Of a DNA stretch of 64,000 bases, positions 40,495-49,653 are shown piece after piece. Source of the stretch: Piscinibacter sp047600445 (GTDB lineage: Bacteria; Pseudomonadota; Gammaproteobacteria; Burkholderiales; Burkholderiaceae_C). The stretch covers positions 1,798,001 to 1,862,000 of the forward strand of contig NZ_JASGKT010000002.1 of assembly GCF_047600445.1 (NCBI RefSeq), read 5' to 3'. The translations under genes were made by a program, and so were the position numbers. The notes beneath the pieces are model-generated. The model saw only the letters and a program-made list of their open reading frames with translations, searched no databases and was not told the origin of the DNA. Every line of letters begins with the position of its first letter. The first letter of the stretch is position 1.

Positions 40495-41196
40495 TCACAC
40501 CTCCAGCCACTCCTTGCGGATGTAGGCGTTGGCGCGCAGTTCGGCCGGCGAGCCCTCGAAGACGATGCTGCCGTGGCCCATCACGTAGCAGCGCTGCGAG
40601 ATCTGCAGCGCGATGGTGAGCTTCTGCTCGACCAGCAGCACCGAGACGCCGCGGTTCTTCAGCTCCTTCAGGTACTCGGCCACCAGCTCGACGATCTTCG
40701 GCGCCAGGCCCTCGGTGGGCTCGTCGATCATGATCAGGTCGGGGTCGCCCATCAGCGTGCGGCACAGCGTCAGCATCTGCTGCTCGCCGCCGGACATCAC
40801 GCCGGCCGCGGTGTGCTGGCGCTCCTTCAGGCGCGGGAACATGCGGTACATGTCGTCGAAGCTCCAGCGCGGCTTCTTCGCGCCGCGCTTCTCGCCGAGC
40901 ATCAGGTTCTGGTGCACGGTGAGCTTGGGGAAGATGTCGCGGTTCTCCGGCACGTAGCCCACGCCCAGGTGCGCGATCTCGAAGGGCTTGCGGCCCAGCA
41001 CCTCGCGGTCGCGCAGGCGCACCGAACCGGTGGCGTCGACCAGGCCCATGATCGCCTTCGCGGTGGTCGAGCGGCCCGAGCCGTTGCGCCCCAGCAGCGC
41101 GACGATCTCGCCCGGCTGCACGTTCATGTGCACGCCGTGCAGCACGTGGCTCTTGCCGTAGTAGGCGTGCAGGTTGCCGACCTGGAGAAGGCTCAT
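40495..41196 (-). CDS. livF: LIV-type ABC transporter ATPase LivF
   Basis: 233 residues; one of two ATPases driving LivHM import. Walker A is GRNGSGRST, with Arg replacing the usual Lys. The signature is MSGGEQQML rather than LSGGQ and Walker B is LIMIDEPTEGLAP. ATG 41196 overlaps the livG stop. Arg at the P-loop Lys is a variant I recall in other betaproteobacterial LivF proteins, so activity need not be lost. Confidence 0.93.
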   Translation of the reverse strand: MSLLQVGNLHAYYGKSHVLHGVHMNVQPGEIVALLGRNGSGRSTTAKAIMGLVDATGSVRLRDREVLGRKPFEIAHLGVGYVPENRDIFPKLTVHQNLMLGEKRGAKKPRWSFDDMYRMFPRLKERQHTAAGVMSGGEQQMLTLCRTLMGDPDLIMIDEPTEGLAPKIVELVAEYLKELKNRGVSVLLVEQKLTIALQISQRCYVMGHGSIVFEGSPAELRANAYIRKEWLEV

Positions 41197-41984
41197 ACCG
41201 ACGCCCCCGCCGCCTGCGCCTCGGCCAGCACCGAGCCGAGGTAGGCCTCCTGCACGCGCGCGTTGGCGCGCACCGCCTCGGGCGTGTCGAAGGCGATCAC
41301 CTCGCCGTACACCAGCACCGCGATGCGGTCGGCCAGGCCGAACACCACGCCCATGTCGTGCTCGACGGTCAGCAGCGTCTTGCCCTCGGTGACCTCGCGG
41401 ATCAGTTGCACGAAGCGCGTGGTCTCGCTGCGGCTCATGCCGGCGGTGGGCTCGTCGAGCAGGATCACGTCGGAGCCGCCGGCGATGGTGACGCCGATCT
41501 CCAGCGCGCGCTGCTCGGCGTAGGTGAGGTTCATCGCCAGCACGTCGCGGCGCTTGTCGAGCTTGATCATCTTCAGCACCTCGTCGGTGCGGTCGTTGGC
41601 GTCCTTCGCGTCGGCGAGGAAGCGCCAGAACGAGTAGCGGTAGCCGCGCGACCACAGCACCGCGCAGCGGATGTTCTCGAACACCGACAGCCGCGTGAAC
41701 AGGTTGCTGACCTGGAAGCTGCGCGCCAGGCCGCGGCGGTTGATCTCGTACGGCGCCAGGCCGCAGATGGACCGCCCGTGCAGCAGGATGTCGCCCGAGC
41801 TGACGCCGAAGCGCCCGCTGATCAGGTTGAACAGCGTGCTCTTGCCGGCACCGTTCGGGCCGATGATGGCCACGCGCTCGCCCGGCCGAACCTGGAGCGT
41901 GGCGCCGCGGATGATCTCGGTCTTGTCGAAGCTCTTGCGCACGTCGCGCAGTTCCAGCGCAAAGGAGGTGCTGGCCGTGCTCAT
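41193..41984 (-). CDS. livG: LIV-type ABC transporter ATPase LivG
   Basis: 263 residues. Walker A GPNGAGKST (about 40-48), long LivG-specific insert after ARSFQVSNLFTRLSVFENI, signature NLTYAEQRALEIG, Walker B VILLDEPTAGMS, and the LivG C-terminal VYGEVIAFDTPEAVRAN. I used ATG 41984 (MSTASTSF); it overlaps the livM stop (ATGA). Partner of LivF. Confidence 0.94.
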   Translation of the reverse strand: MSTASTSFALELRDVRKSFDKTEIIRGATLQVRPGERVAIIGPNGAGKSTLFNLISGRFGVSSGDILLHGRSICGLAPYEINRRGLARSFQVSNLFTRLSVFENIRCAVLWSRGYRYSFWRFLADAKDANDRTDEVLKMIKLDKRRDVLAMNLTYAEQRALEIGVTIAGGSDVILLDEPTAGMSRSETTRFVQLIREVTEGKTLLTVEHDMGVVFGLADRIAVLVYGEVIAFDTPEAVRANARVQEAYLGSVLAEAQAAGASV

Positions 41985-43276
41985 GCCGCGGTCTCCCGGC
42001 GCTTGATCTCCTTCTCGATCTCCTCCTGCGTCTGCTCCCACTGGCGGCGGAATTCGCGCCGTGCCAGCTCGAACAGCGCGACGCCGGTCACCAGCACCAG
42101 CGTGGCGCCCACCCAGCTATCGACGCCGCGCACGTTCAGCGCGGCGCCCAGGAAGTGCGCCTCGGGGCCCAGCGCGGCGTTGAGCTGCATGTGGTAGACC
42201 ATCTCGATCATCGCCGCCAGCGCCAGCACCACGACGGCGGCGGTGCCGCCCAGCGCGAGGTAGGCCGGCCACAGCCGGCGCAGCTTGCCGAAGGCGGCCA
42301 CGCGCAGGTTCATCATGATGAGGCTGGCCACGCCGCCGGGCGCGTACATCACCATGAACAGGAAGATCAGGCCCAGGTACAGCAGCCAGGCCTTGGTCAG
42401 CTCCGACAGCAGCACCAGCGCCACCACCATCAGCACCGCGCCGATGATGGGCCCGAAGAAGAACGTGGCCCCGCCCAGGAACACGAACAGCAGCAGCGCG
42501 CCCGAGCGCGCCGCGCTGACGACCTCGGCGGTGACGATCTCGAAGTTCAGCGCCCCCAGGCCGCCGGAGATGCCGGCGAAGAAGCCCGAGATCATGAACG
42601 CCAGGTAGCGCACGCGCTGCGCGCTGTAGCCGACGAATTCCACGCGCTCGGGGTTGTCGCGCACCGCGTTGAGCATGCGGCCCAGCGGCGTGCGCGTCAG
42701 CGCGAACATCGCCGCGGTGCTGAGGAAGCAGTACAGCGCGATCAGGTAGTAGAGCTGGATCTGCGGCCCGAAGCTCACGCCCAGCACCGGCTTGCCGATG
42801 ACACGGTCGCCGGTGATGCCGCCCTCGCCGCCGAAGAACTCGGGCAGCATCAGCGACATCGACCACACCAGCTCGCCGATGCCCAGCGTGATCATCGCGA
42901 ACGTCGTGCCGGCCTTCTTCGTCGTCACCCAGCCCAACAGCGCCGCGAAGAACCAGCCCGCCACGCCGCCGACCAGCGGCATCAGGCTCACCGGTATCGG
43001 CAGCGTGCCGCCGCTGGCGGCGTTCAGCGCGTGGATGGTGATGAACGCACCCAGCCCGCTGTATACCGCGTGGCCGAAGCTGAGCATGCCGCCCTGGCCG
43101 AGCAGGATGTTGTAGGCCAGGCAGGCGATGATCGCGGTGCCCATCTGCGAGAGCATCGTCAGCGCGAGGCTGGAGCTCCACAGCAGCGGCGCCACGGCCA
43201 GCACCAGCGCGAACAGGCCCCAGACGATCCAGCGCCCGACGTTCCAGGGCTTGAAGTGGTAGACGGCGGCGGCCAT
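41981..43276 (-). CDS. livM: LIV-type ABC transporter permease LivM
   Basis: 431 residues, inner membrane, about ten helices. LivM hallmarks: YNILLGQGGMLSFGHAVYSGLGAF (about 54-77) and the cytoplasmic coupling loop with RMLNAVRDNPERVEFVGY. A C-terminal extension of about 90 residues with two extra hydrophobic segments and a charged tail (EEIEKEIKRRE) is unusual compared with the typical 320-350-residue protein. Starts 4 nt after livH. Confidence 0.93.
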   Translation of the reverse strand: MAAAVYHFKPWNVGRWIVWGLFALVLAVAPLLWSSSLALTMLSQMGTAIIACLAYNILLGQGGMLSFGHAVYSGLGAFITIHALNAASGGTLPIPVSLMPLVGGVAGWFFAALLGWVTTKKAGTTFAMITLGIGELVWSMSLMLPEFFGGEGGITGDRVIGKPVLGVSFGPQIQLYYLIALYCFLSTAAMFALTRTPLGRMLNAVRDNPERVEFVGYSAQRVRYLAFMISGFFAGISGGLGALNFEIVTAEVVSAARSGALLLFVFLGGATFFFGPIIGAVLMVVALVLLSELTKAWLLYLGLIFLFMVMYAPGGVASLIMMNLRVAAFGKLRRLWPAYLALGGTAAVVVLALAAMIEMVYHMQLNAALGPEAHFLGAALNVRGVDSWVGATLVLVTGVALFELARREFRRQWEQTQEEIEKEIKRRETAA

Positions 43277-43280
43277 GCGT

Positions 43281-44303
43281 TCAGCCTTCCCGGGTGCCCA
43301 GCAGCCCCTTGGGCCGGAAGATCAGGATCAGCACCAGCAGCAGGTACGGCAGGATGGGGGCCGCCTGCGCCAGCGTGATCTTCATCAGCGGATAGCTCAG
43401 GTCGCCGGGCGCCACCGTCCAGCCGAAGGCCGCGGCGAGGTGCACCAGCGACTTGTCGACCGTCAGCGGCAGCGTCTGCAGCAGCCCGATCAGCAGCGAG
43501 CCGATGAAGGCCCCGGCCAGCGAGCCCATGCCGCCCACGACGACGACGACGAAGATGATGCTGCCGACGATGGCCGCCATCGAGGGTTCGGTGACGAAGG
43601 TGATGCCGCCGACGACGCCGGCCAGCGCCGCCAGCGTGCAGCCGCTGCCGAACACCAGCATGAACACGCGCGGCACGTTGTGGCCCAGCGCCTCGACCAT
43701 CTCGGGGTGCGTCAGCGCGGCGGTGATGACCATGCCGATGCGCGTGCGCGTCAGCATCAGCCACAGGCCCACGAGCATCAGCAGCGCCACCAGCATCATG
43801 AAGCTGCGCGTCATCGGGAAGCGCGTGCAGGCCACGCCGGCGGCCTGGCACAGCTCGGCCGGCGCGGCGCCGGCCGTGACGCTCAGCGCGCCGGCGGCGT
43901 CCTTCACGATCGTGAACGCGGGGCCCTGCAGCAGCGCCGGCGGGTCGAAGGCCACCGTGGCGCGGCCCCACACGAGCTGCACCAGTTCCAGCACGACGTA
44001 GCTCAGGCCGAAGGTGATCAGCAGCTCGGGCACGTGGCCGTAGGCGTGCACGCGGCGCAGGCACAGCCGCTCGAACAGCGCGCCCAGCAGCCCCACCAGC
44101 AGCGGCGCCAGCGGCAGCGCGACCCAGAAGCCGACGATGCCGGTCAGCGTGTACGCGAAGTACGCCCCCAGCATGTAGAAGCTGGCGTGCGCGAAGTTCA
44201 GCACGCCCATCATGCTGAAGATCAGCGTCAGGCCCGAGCTCAGCATGAACAGCAGCAGCCCGGAGCTGATGCCGTTGAGGATGTTGATCAGTACCTGGTC
44301 CAC
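43281..44303 (-). CDS. livH: LIV-type ABC transporter permease LivH
   Basis: 340 residues, about eight helices. NGISSGLLLFMLSSGLTLIFSMMGVLNFAHASFYMLGAY is the LivH N-terminus, and the ALTHPEMVEALGHNVPRVF coupling loop contacts the ATPases. No ATG fits; GTG 44303-44301 (VDQVLINILNG) gives the family N-terminus without the proline-rich extension of the longer frame. No clear ribosome site, so translation may depend on the upstream transcript structure. Confidence 0.9.
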   Translation of the reverse strand: MDQVLINILNGISSGLLLFMLSSGLTLIFSMMGVLNFAHASFYMLGAYFAYTLTGIVGFWVALPLAPLLVGLLGALFERLCLRRVHAYGHVPELLITFGLSYVVLELVQLVWGRATVAFDPPALLQGPAFTIVKDAAGALSVTAGAAPAELCQAAGVACTRFPMTRSFMMLVALLMLVGLWLMLTRTRIGMVITAALTHPEMVEALGHNVPRVFMLVFGSGCTLAALAGVVGGITFVTEPSMAAIVGSIIFVVVVVGGMGSLAGAFIGSLLIGLLQTLPLTVDKSLVHLAAAFGWTVAPGDLSYPLMKITLAQAAPILPYLLLVLILIFRPKGLLGTREG

Positions 44304-44338
44304 GCGTCTGCGGTTCTGGCGGTGTCGGGCGAGACAAG

Positions 44339-44369
44339 GGCCCGTTGGAGCCGGTGGCTCCAACGGGCC
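44339..44369 (-). promoter_or_regulatory. Strong hairpin between livK and livH
   Basis: Perfect 14-bp stem GGCCCGTTGGAGCC/GGCTCCAACGGGCC with a 3-nt loop, centred in the 100-nt livK-livH gap. No U-tract follows on the minus strand, so it is more likely an mRNA-stability or partial-attenuation element that keeps binding-protein levels above permease levels. Confidence 0.6.
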
Positions 44370-44403
44370 GATGCCGGCGGCGGGGTCCGGGTGCGGCCGG
44401 GTC

Positions 44404-45642
44404 TCAGGACGGGCGCTTCATCTGGCACGACGTGGGCGTGCTCGAGACGTAGGCCTCGTAGGTCTTCACCGGCTGGAAGTTGTAGCCGGTGTTCTCCACG
44501 CTGTAGTCGTCGGGCTTGGGGCCGACCTTGTGCCAGCGGCTGATGTACAGCGTCTGCTGGAGCTGGTGGTCGGTCTTGCGCATCTCGACATCGCCGTTGA
44601 AGCTGCGGAACTTCAGGCCCTCCATCGTGGCGGCCACCTTCACCGGGTCGGTGCTCTTGGCCTGCGCCATCGCCGTGGAGAGGATGGCGTAGGCGTGGTA
44701 GACGGCGCCGGTATACCAGTCGTCGTTGAAGCGCTTCTTGTACTCGTCCATCAGCGCGCGGGGCTCGCCGGTCATAGCCGAGTGCATGTACGAGGCCTGG
44801 TACACGCGGTCGGCCATCGCGGCGCCCATCGCGGTGGGCGTGCCGGAAACGCCGGCGTAGTAGGTGAAGAAGCGCGCGTTCAGGCCCGCGTCGTTGGCAG
44901 CCTTCATCAGCAGCGAGAGGTCGGAGCCCCAGTTGCCGGTGATGATGGTGTCGGCGCCGGCGGCCTTGATCTTGGCCACGTAGGGCGCGAAGTCGCGCGT
45001 CTGCGCCAGCGGCGTCAGGTCTTCGCCGACGATCTCCACGTCGGGCCGCTTGCGCGCGAGCATCTCCTTGGCGTACTTGGCCACCTGATGCCCGTGCTGG
45101 TAGTTCTGGTTCATCAGGTAGACCTTCTTGACCTCCGGCATGTCCTTCATGAAGGTGGTCAGCGCCTCCATCTTCATCGAGGTGTCGGCGTCGAGCCGGA
45201 AGTGCCAGTAGTTGCACTTGCTGTTCGTGAAGTCGGGGTCCACGGCGGCGTAGTTCAGGTACACCACCTCCTTGCCGGGGTTGCGCTCGTTGTGCTTGGT
45301 GATGCCGTCGATGATGGCCGCCGCCGCGCCCGAGCCGTTGCCCTGCACGACGTAGCGCACGCCCTGGTCGATGGCGGACTTCAGCGCGTTCGAGGTCTCC
45401 TGCGGGCTGAGCTTGTTGTCGATGCCGATGACCTCGAACTTCACGCCGGCCGGGTTCTTCTTGCTGAAGTACTCGGCCAGGAACTGGAAGCTCTTGAGCT
45501 GGTTCTGGCCCACCGGGGCCATCAGGCCGCTGAGCGGGTCGATCCAGGCAATCTTGACGGTCTCGCCCTTCTGCGCCCAGGCCGCGCCGCTCATCAGCAT
45601 CGCACCGCACAGGGTGCCGAGGACATGTTTCGTGAAGTTCAT
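44404..45642 (-). CDS. livK: LIV-type substrate-binding protein LivK
   Basis: 412 residues. Signal peptide to about residue 23 (GAMLMSGAAWAQ), then the type 1 periplasmic-binding fold beginning VKIAWIDPLSGLMAPVGQNQL. It has the periplasmic ligand-binding pattern of proteins that bring amino acids, amides or aromatic acids to LivHM. A CoA ligase gene lies upstream and beta-oxidation genes downstream, which favours an organic-acid ligand over leucine, but the sequence does not settle it. Confidence 0.93.
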   Translation of the reverse strand: MNFTKHVLGTLCGAMLMSGAAWAQKGETVKIAWIDPLSGLMAPVGQNQLKSFQFLAEYFSKKNPAGVKFEVIGIDNKLSPQETSNALKSAIDQGVRYVVQGNGSGAAAAIIDGITKHNERNPGKEVVYLNYAAVDPDFTNSKCNYWHFRLDADTSMKMEALTTFMKDMPEVKKVYLMNQNYQHGHQVAKYAKEMLARKRPDVEIVGEDLTPLAQTRDFAPYVAKIKAAGADTIITGNWGSDLSLLMKAANDAGLNARFFTYYAGVSGTPTAMGAAMADRVYQASYMHSAMTGEPRALMDEYKKRFNDDWYTGAVYHAYAILSTAMAQAKSTDPVKVAATMEGLKFRSFNGDVEMRKTDHQLQQTLYISRWHKVGPKPDDYSVENTGYNFQPVKTYEAYVSSTPTSCQMKRPS

Positions 45643-45766
45643 CGGGTGCTCCGGAAGTGGGGGTCTGTCTGCCGCGGGGCAAAGCGTCCGCACGGTAGCG
45701 GATCGCACCCCCGTCGGGTGTTGGGGACTACCCCGAACGGCCCCGCCGTCCGGGGGTGGACCCGGC

Positions 45767-47413
45767 TCAGCCCCCCGGCAGCACGTGGTCCTTGAACAGC
45801 TCGCGCAGCTTGAGCTTCTGGATCTTGCCGGTGGCGGTGTGCGGGATCTCGTCGACGAAAGCCACGTCGTCGGGGATCTGCCACTTGGCGATGCGGCCGT
45901 CGAAGAAGCCGAGCATCTGCTCGCGCGTCAGCTCGGCGCCGGGCTTGCGCACCACCACCAGCAGCGGGCGCTCGTCCCACTTCGGGTGGCGGCAGGCGAT
46001 CGCGGCGGCCTCCAGCACCGCCGGGTGGCCCATCGCGATGTTCTCCAGGTCGATCGAGCTGATCCACTCGCCGCCGGACTTGATCACGTCCTTGCTGCGG
46101 TCGGTGATCTGCATGTAGGCGTCGGCGTCGATCGCCGCCACGTCGCCGGTCGGGAACCAGTCGCGGCCGTTGACCTTGATCAGCGGCGACTCGTCGCGCT
46201 GGAAGTAGCTGCGGATGATCCACGGCCCGCGCACCACCAGGTTGCCCGAGGCGCTGCCGTCCCAGGGCAGCGAGGCGCCGTCGTCGTCGACGATCTCCAT
46301 GTCGACGCCGAAGATCACCTTGCCCTGCTTCTCCAGGATGCGGCGCCGCGCCTCCGGCGGCAGCGCGTCGTGCTTGCCCTTGAGCTTGGACAGCGTGCCC
46401 AGCGGCGACATCTCCGTCATGCCCCAGGCGTGGACGACCTCGATGCCGAACTCGTCCTCCAGCGTGCGCATCATCGCGGGCGGGCAGGCCGAGCCGCCGA
46501 TCACGGTGCGCTTGAGGGTGCTGAACTTCAGCTTGCCGGCCTGCGCGTAGTTGATCAGGCCCAGCCACACGGTCGGCACGCCGGCGCTGAAGGTGACCTT
46601 CTCCGACTCCATCAGCTCGTAGAGCGACTTGCCGTCCAGGTGCGGCCCGGGGAACACGAGCTTGGAGCCGATCATCGGCGCGGCATAGGGCGTGCCCCAG
46701 GCGTTGACGTGGAACATCGGCACCACCGGCAGGATGGCGTCCTTGGCGCCCACGCCCATCGCGTCGGGCAGCGCCAGGCCGTAGCTGTGCAGCAGCGTCG
46801 AGCGGTGGCTGTAGACGGCGCCCTTGGGGTTGCCGGTGGTGCCGGAGGTGTAGCAGATGCTCGAGGCGGTGTTCTCGTCGAACTCGGGCCAGCGGTAGAT
46901 GCCGTCCTCGGCGTCGACCAGCTCCTCGTAGCTCAGCAGGTTCGGGATCGTGGTCTGCGCCGGCATGTGGCTGCGGCCGGCCAGCGCCACGTAGTGCTTG
47001 ACCGTCGTCAGCGCCGGCACCAGCTTCTCGACCAGCGGCAGGAAGCTCAGGTCGAAGCACAGCACCTTGTCGGCAGCGTCATTGACGATCCAGGCGATCT
47101 GCTCGGGGAACAGGCGCGGGTTGATGGTGTGGCACACCAGCTCCGAGCCCGAGGTGCCGTAGTAGATCTCGAAGTGGCGGTAGCCGTTCCAGGCCAGCGT
47201 GCCCACCCGGTCGCCCGGCTCGCAGCCCAGCCGGCCCAGCGCCTGGGCGAGCTTGCGCGCGCGCAGCTCGGCGTCCTTGTAGGTGTAGCGGTGGATGTCG
47301 CCCTCGACGCGCTTGGAGACGATCTCGACGTCACCGTTGTGACGCGCTGCGTGCACCAGCAGCGAGGAGATCATCAGCGGCATCTGCATCATCTGGCCCA
47401 TCAGGCGTGGCAT
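45767..47413 (-). CDS. Acyl-CoA ligase (AMP-forming, medium/long-chain type)
   Basis: 548 residues. ANL-superfamily motifs: YTSGTTGNPKGAV (about 188-200) for ATP binding, AWGMTEMSPLG, GDVAAIDADAYMQITDRSKDVIKSGGEWIS (hinge and A8), and the catalytic Lys in TATGKIQKLKLRE. Activates a fatty or aryl acid to its CoA thioester for the enzymes downstream. ATG 47413. Divergent from msrB. The 124 nt to livK contain only G+C-rich inverted sequence with no clear terminator. Confidence 0.93.
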   Translation of the reverse strand: MPRLMGQMMQMPLMISSLLVHAARHNGDVEIVSKRVEGDIHRYTYKDAELRARKLAQALGRLGCEPGDRVGTLAWNGYRHFEIYYGTSGSELVCHTINPRLFPEQIAWIVNDAADKVLCFDLSFLPLVEKLVPALTTVKHYVALAGRSHMPAQTTIPNLLSYEELVDAEDGIYRWPEFDENTASSICYTSGTTGNPKGAVYSHRSTLLHSYGLALPDAMGVGAKDAILPVVPMFHVNAWGTPYAAPMIGSKLVFPGPHLDGKSLYELMESEKVTFSAGVPTVWLGLINYAQAGKLKFSTLKRTVIGGSACPPAMMRTLEDEFGIEVVHAWGMTEMSPLGTLSKLKGKHDALPPEARRRILEKQGKVIFGVDMEIVDDDGASLPWDGSASGNLVVRGPWIIRSYFQRDESPLIKVNGRDWFPTGDVAAIDADAYMQITDRSKDVIKSGGEWISSIDLENIAMGHPAVLEAAAIACRHPKWDERPLLVVVRKPGAELTREQMLGFFDGRIAKWQIPDDVAFVDEIPHTATGKIQKLKLRELFKDHVLPGG

Positions 47414-47514
47414 GGTCTGGCTCCTTGTTGCAACGCAGTAATGATAGGAAACCCACGCCGCCTTCCCCGCCTGCGGTTTACCCGCAAGGCCATCGCTGGC
47501 TACACTCGGCCGCC

Positions 47515-47913
47515 ATGAGCGGATACAAGGTCAGCAAGACGGACGCCGAGTGGCGCGCGCAACTTGACCCGACGCAATACCAGGTGACGCGCCACGCCGC
47601 CACCGAGCGGCCCTTCAGCGGCAAGTACTGGGACCATTGGGAACAGGGCCAGTACCGCTGCGTCGGCTGCGACACGCCGCTGTTCGAATCGGGCACCAAG
47701 TTCGACGCCGGCTGCGGCTGGCCGAGCTACTGGCAGCCGGTCAACGCCGAGGTGATCGAGCGCGTGGTCGACAAGAGCCACGGCATGGTGCGCATCGAGG
47801 TGCGCTGCAACCAGTGCGGCGCGCACCTCGGCCACGTCTTCCCCGACGGCCCCGAGCCCACCGGCGAGCGCTATTGCATCAATTCCGCTGCGATAGACTT
47901 CGCCGCGAAATGA
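47515..47913 (+). CDS. msrB: Peptide-methionine (R)-S-oxide reductase
   Basis: 132 residues. Repairs methionine-R-sulfoxide. Zinc cysteines in CVGCD (about 46) and CNQCGAH (about 98), catalytic Cys in RYCINSAAIDF and GCGWPSYW upstream. ATG 47515 (MSGYKVSKTDAEWR). Overlaps yciB by ATGA. Confidence 0.95.
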   Translation: MSGYKVSKTDAEWRAQLDPTQYQVTRHAATERPFSGKYWDHWEQGQYRCVGCDTPLFESGTKFDAGCGWPSYWQPVNAEVIERVVDKSHGMVRIEVRCNQCGAHLGHVFPDGPEPTGERYCINSAAIDFAAK

Positions 47914-48557
47914 AGCTGCTGTTCGACTTCCTGCCGATCATCCTGTTCTTCGCGACCTTCAAGGTCGCGCAAGGGCACCAGGAATGGGCGGCGCGCTTCG
48001 CGTCCGAGCACCTGGGCTTCATCGTCAACGGCGGCGTGGTCGGCCCGTCCGAGGCGCCGGTGCTGCTGGCCACGGTGGTGGTGATCCTCGCCACGCTGGC
48101 GCAGGTGGGCTGGATCCTGGCGCGCGGACGCAAGGTCGACACCATGCTGTGGGTCAGCCTGGCGCTGGTGACGGTGTTCGGCGGCGCGACCATCTGGTTC
48201 CACAACGAGACCTTCATCAAGTGGAAGCCCAGCGTGCTGTACTGGGTGATGGGGCTGAGCTTCTGGCTCAGCCAGCTGCTGTTCCGCAAGAACCTGCTGC
48301 GCACGCTGATCGGCGAGCAGCTCGCGCTGCCGGCCGGCGTGTGGCAGCGCCTGAACTTCATGTGGGTGGCCTTCTTCGCCTTCATGGGCCTGCTCAACCT
48401 GTACGTGGCCTACAGCTTCAGCACCGAGACCTGGGTGAGCTTCAAGCTGTTCGGCGGCGTCGGCCTGATGCTCGCCTTCACCGTGGCGCAGGGCTTCTAC
48501 ATCAGCCGCCACCTGGAGCACGAGCCCGAAGCCGGCGCCGGCGAGACCCCGCATTGA
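47910..48557 (+). CDS. yciB: Septation protein A homologue (YciB)
   Basis: 215 residues, about five membrane segments. MKLLFDFLPIILFFATFKV at the start and WVAFFAFMGLLNLYVAYSFSTETWVSFKLFG are signature parts of YciB/IspZ. An inner-membrane protein tied to envelope and division-site integrity. Translationally coupled to msrB. Confidence 0.94.
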   Translation: MKLLFDFLPIILFFATFKVAQGHQEWAARFASEHLGFIVNGGVVGPSEAPVLLATVVVILATLAQVGWILARGRKVDTMLWVSLALVTVFGGATIWFHNETFIKWKPSVLYWVMGLSFWLSQLLFRKNLLRTLIGEQLALPAGVWQRLNFMWVAFFAFMGLLNLYVAYSFSTETWVSFKLFGGVGLMLAFTVAQGFYISRHLEHEPEAGAGETPH

Positions 48558-48559
48558 CG

Positions 48560-48817
48560 ATGACGGCGGCGCAAGACATCGAGCGGGCGCTGCGCGCCGC
48601 GCTCGAGCCCAGCGAGTTGCAGGTGCGCGACGACAGCCACCTGCACGCCGGCCACGCCGGCGCGCGCGAAGGGCGGCACTTCAGCGTGCGCGTGGCCAGC
48701 GCGCGCTTCAACGGTTTGTCACGAGTGGCGCGGCACCGCCTCGTTTATGATGCCCTGCGCTCGCTCCCGGGCATCCACGCCCTGGCCATCGACGCCCGCG
48801 CGCCGGGCGACTCCTGA
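48560..48817 (+). CDS. BolA-family protein
   Basis: 85 residues. The BolA motif FNGLSRVARHRLVYDALRSL (about 50-69) precedes HALAIDARAP. The conserved His region DSHLHAGHAG fits Fe-S binding with monothiol glutaredoxin. Starts 2 nt after yciB. Probably BolA/IbaG-like; which of the two is not certain. Confidence 0.88.
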   Translation: MTAAQDIERALRAALEPSELQVRDDSHLHAGHAGAREGRHFSVRVASARFNGLSRVARHRLVYDALRSLPGIHALAIDARAPGDS

Positions 48818-48839
48818 GATTCCCCCTCTCTCCCCCACC

Positions 48840-49652
48840 ATGAAGACATCCGCATCCCTTCGCCTGACCTCGCTCGCGCTCGCCGCGCTGCTCGCCGCGC
48901 CGCTGGCCGCGCAGGCGCAGAACATCGCCATCGTCAACGGCAAGGCGGTGCCCAAGGCGCGCGTCGAGGCGCTGATGGCGCAGGCCGTGCGCGGCGGCCA
49001 GCAGAAGACGCCCGAGCTGGAGCAGCAGGCGCGCGACGAGGTCGTGCTGCGCGAGATCTTCATGCAGGAAGCCGAGAAGCGCGGCCTGGCCGCCACGCCC
49101 GAGTACAAGCAGCAGATCGAGTTCGCGCGCCAGACCCTGCTGATCCGCGAGCTGTTCTCCGACTTCGCGAAGAAGAACCCGGTCAGCGACGCCGAGGTCC
49201 AGGCCGAGTACGACAAGTTCAAGAGCCAGTCCGGCGGCACCGAGTACCGCGCGCGCCACATCCTGGTCGAGAAGGAAGACGAGGCCAAGGCGCTGATCGC
49301 GCAGATCAAGGGCGGCGCCAAGTTCGAAGACGTGGCCAAGAAGAACTCCAAGGATCCGGGCTCCGGCGAGAACGGCGGCGACCTCGACTTCGCCGCGCCG
49401 GGCGCCTACGTGCCCGAGTTCTCGCAGGCGATGGTCGCCCTCAAGAAGGGCGAGATGACCGAGACGCCGGTGAAGTCGCAGTTCGGCTGGCACATCATCC
49501 GCCTCGAGGACACGCGCGAGGCCAAGTTCCCGCCGCTGGAAGAGGTCAAGGGCCAGATCCAGCAGCGCCTCGGCCAGCAGAAGCTCGCCGAGTACCGCGA
49601 CGCGATCCGCGCCAAGGCCAAGACCGACTACAAGTTCTCGGGCCAGAACTGA
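48840..49652 (+). CDS. Periplasmic parvulin-type peptidyl-prolyl isomerase
   Basis: 270 residues. Signal peptide (about 1-26, ending AAQAQ), a SurA/PrsA-like N-terminal helical chaperone region with NGKAVPKARVEALM, then a parvulin domain about 135-230 (RARHILVEKEDEAKALIAQI, SGENGGDLDF, FGWHIIRLED). Assists folding of exported proteins. ATG 48840. Confidence 0.93.
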   Translation: MKTSASLRLTSLALAALLAAPLAAQAQNIAIVNGKAVPKARVEALMAQAVRGGQQKTPELEQQARDEVVLREIFMQEAEKRGLAATPEYKQQIEFARQTLLIRELFSDFAKKNPVSDAEVQAEYDKFKSQSGGTEYRARHILVEKEDEAKALIAQIKGGAKFEDVAKKNSKDPGSGENGGDLDFAAPGAYVPEFSQAMVALKKGEMTETPVKSQFGWHIIRLEDTREAKFPPLEEVKGQIQQRLGQQKLAEYRDAIRAKAKTDYKFSGQN

Positions 49653-49653
49653 G

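Noticed and set aside
40495..41196. LivF as a pseudogene because of the altered P-loop
   Set aside because: Frame, signature and Walker B are intact and the gene is coupled to livG; a tolerated variant is likelier.
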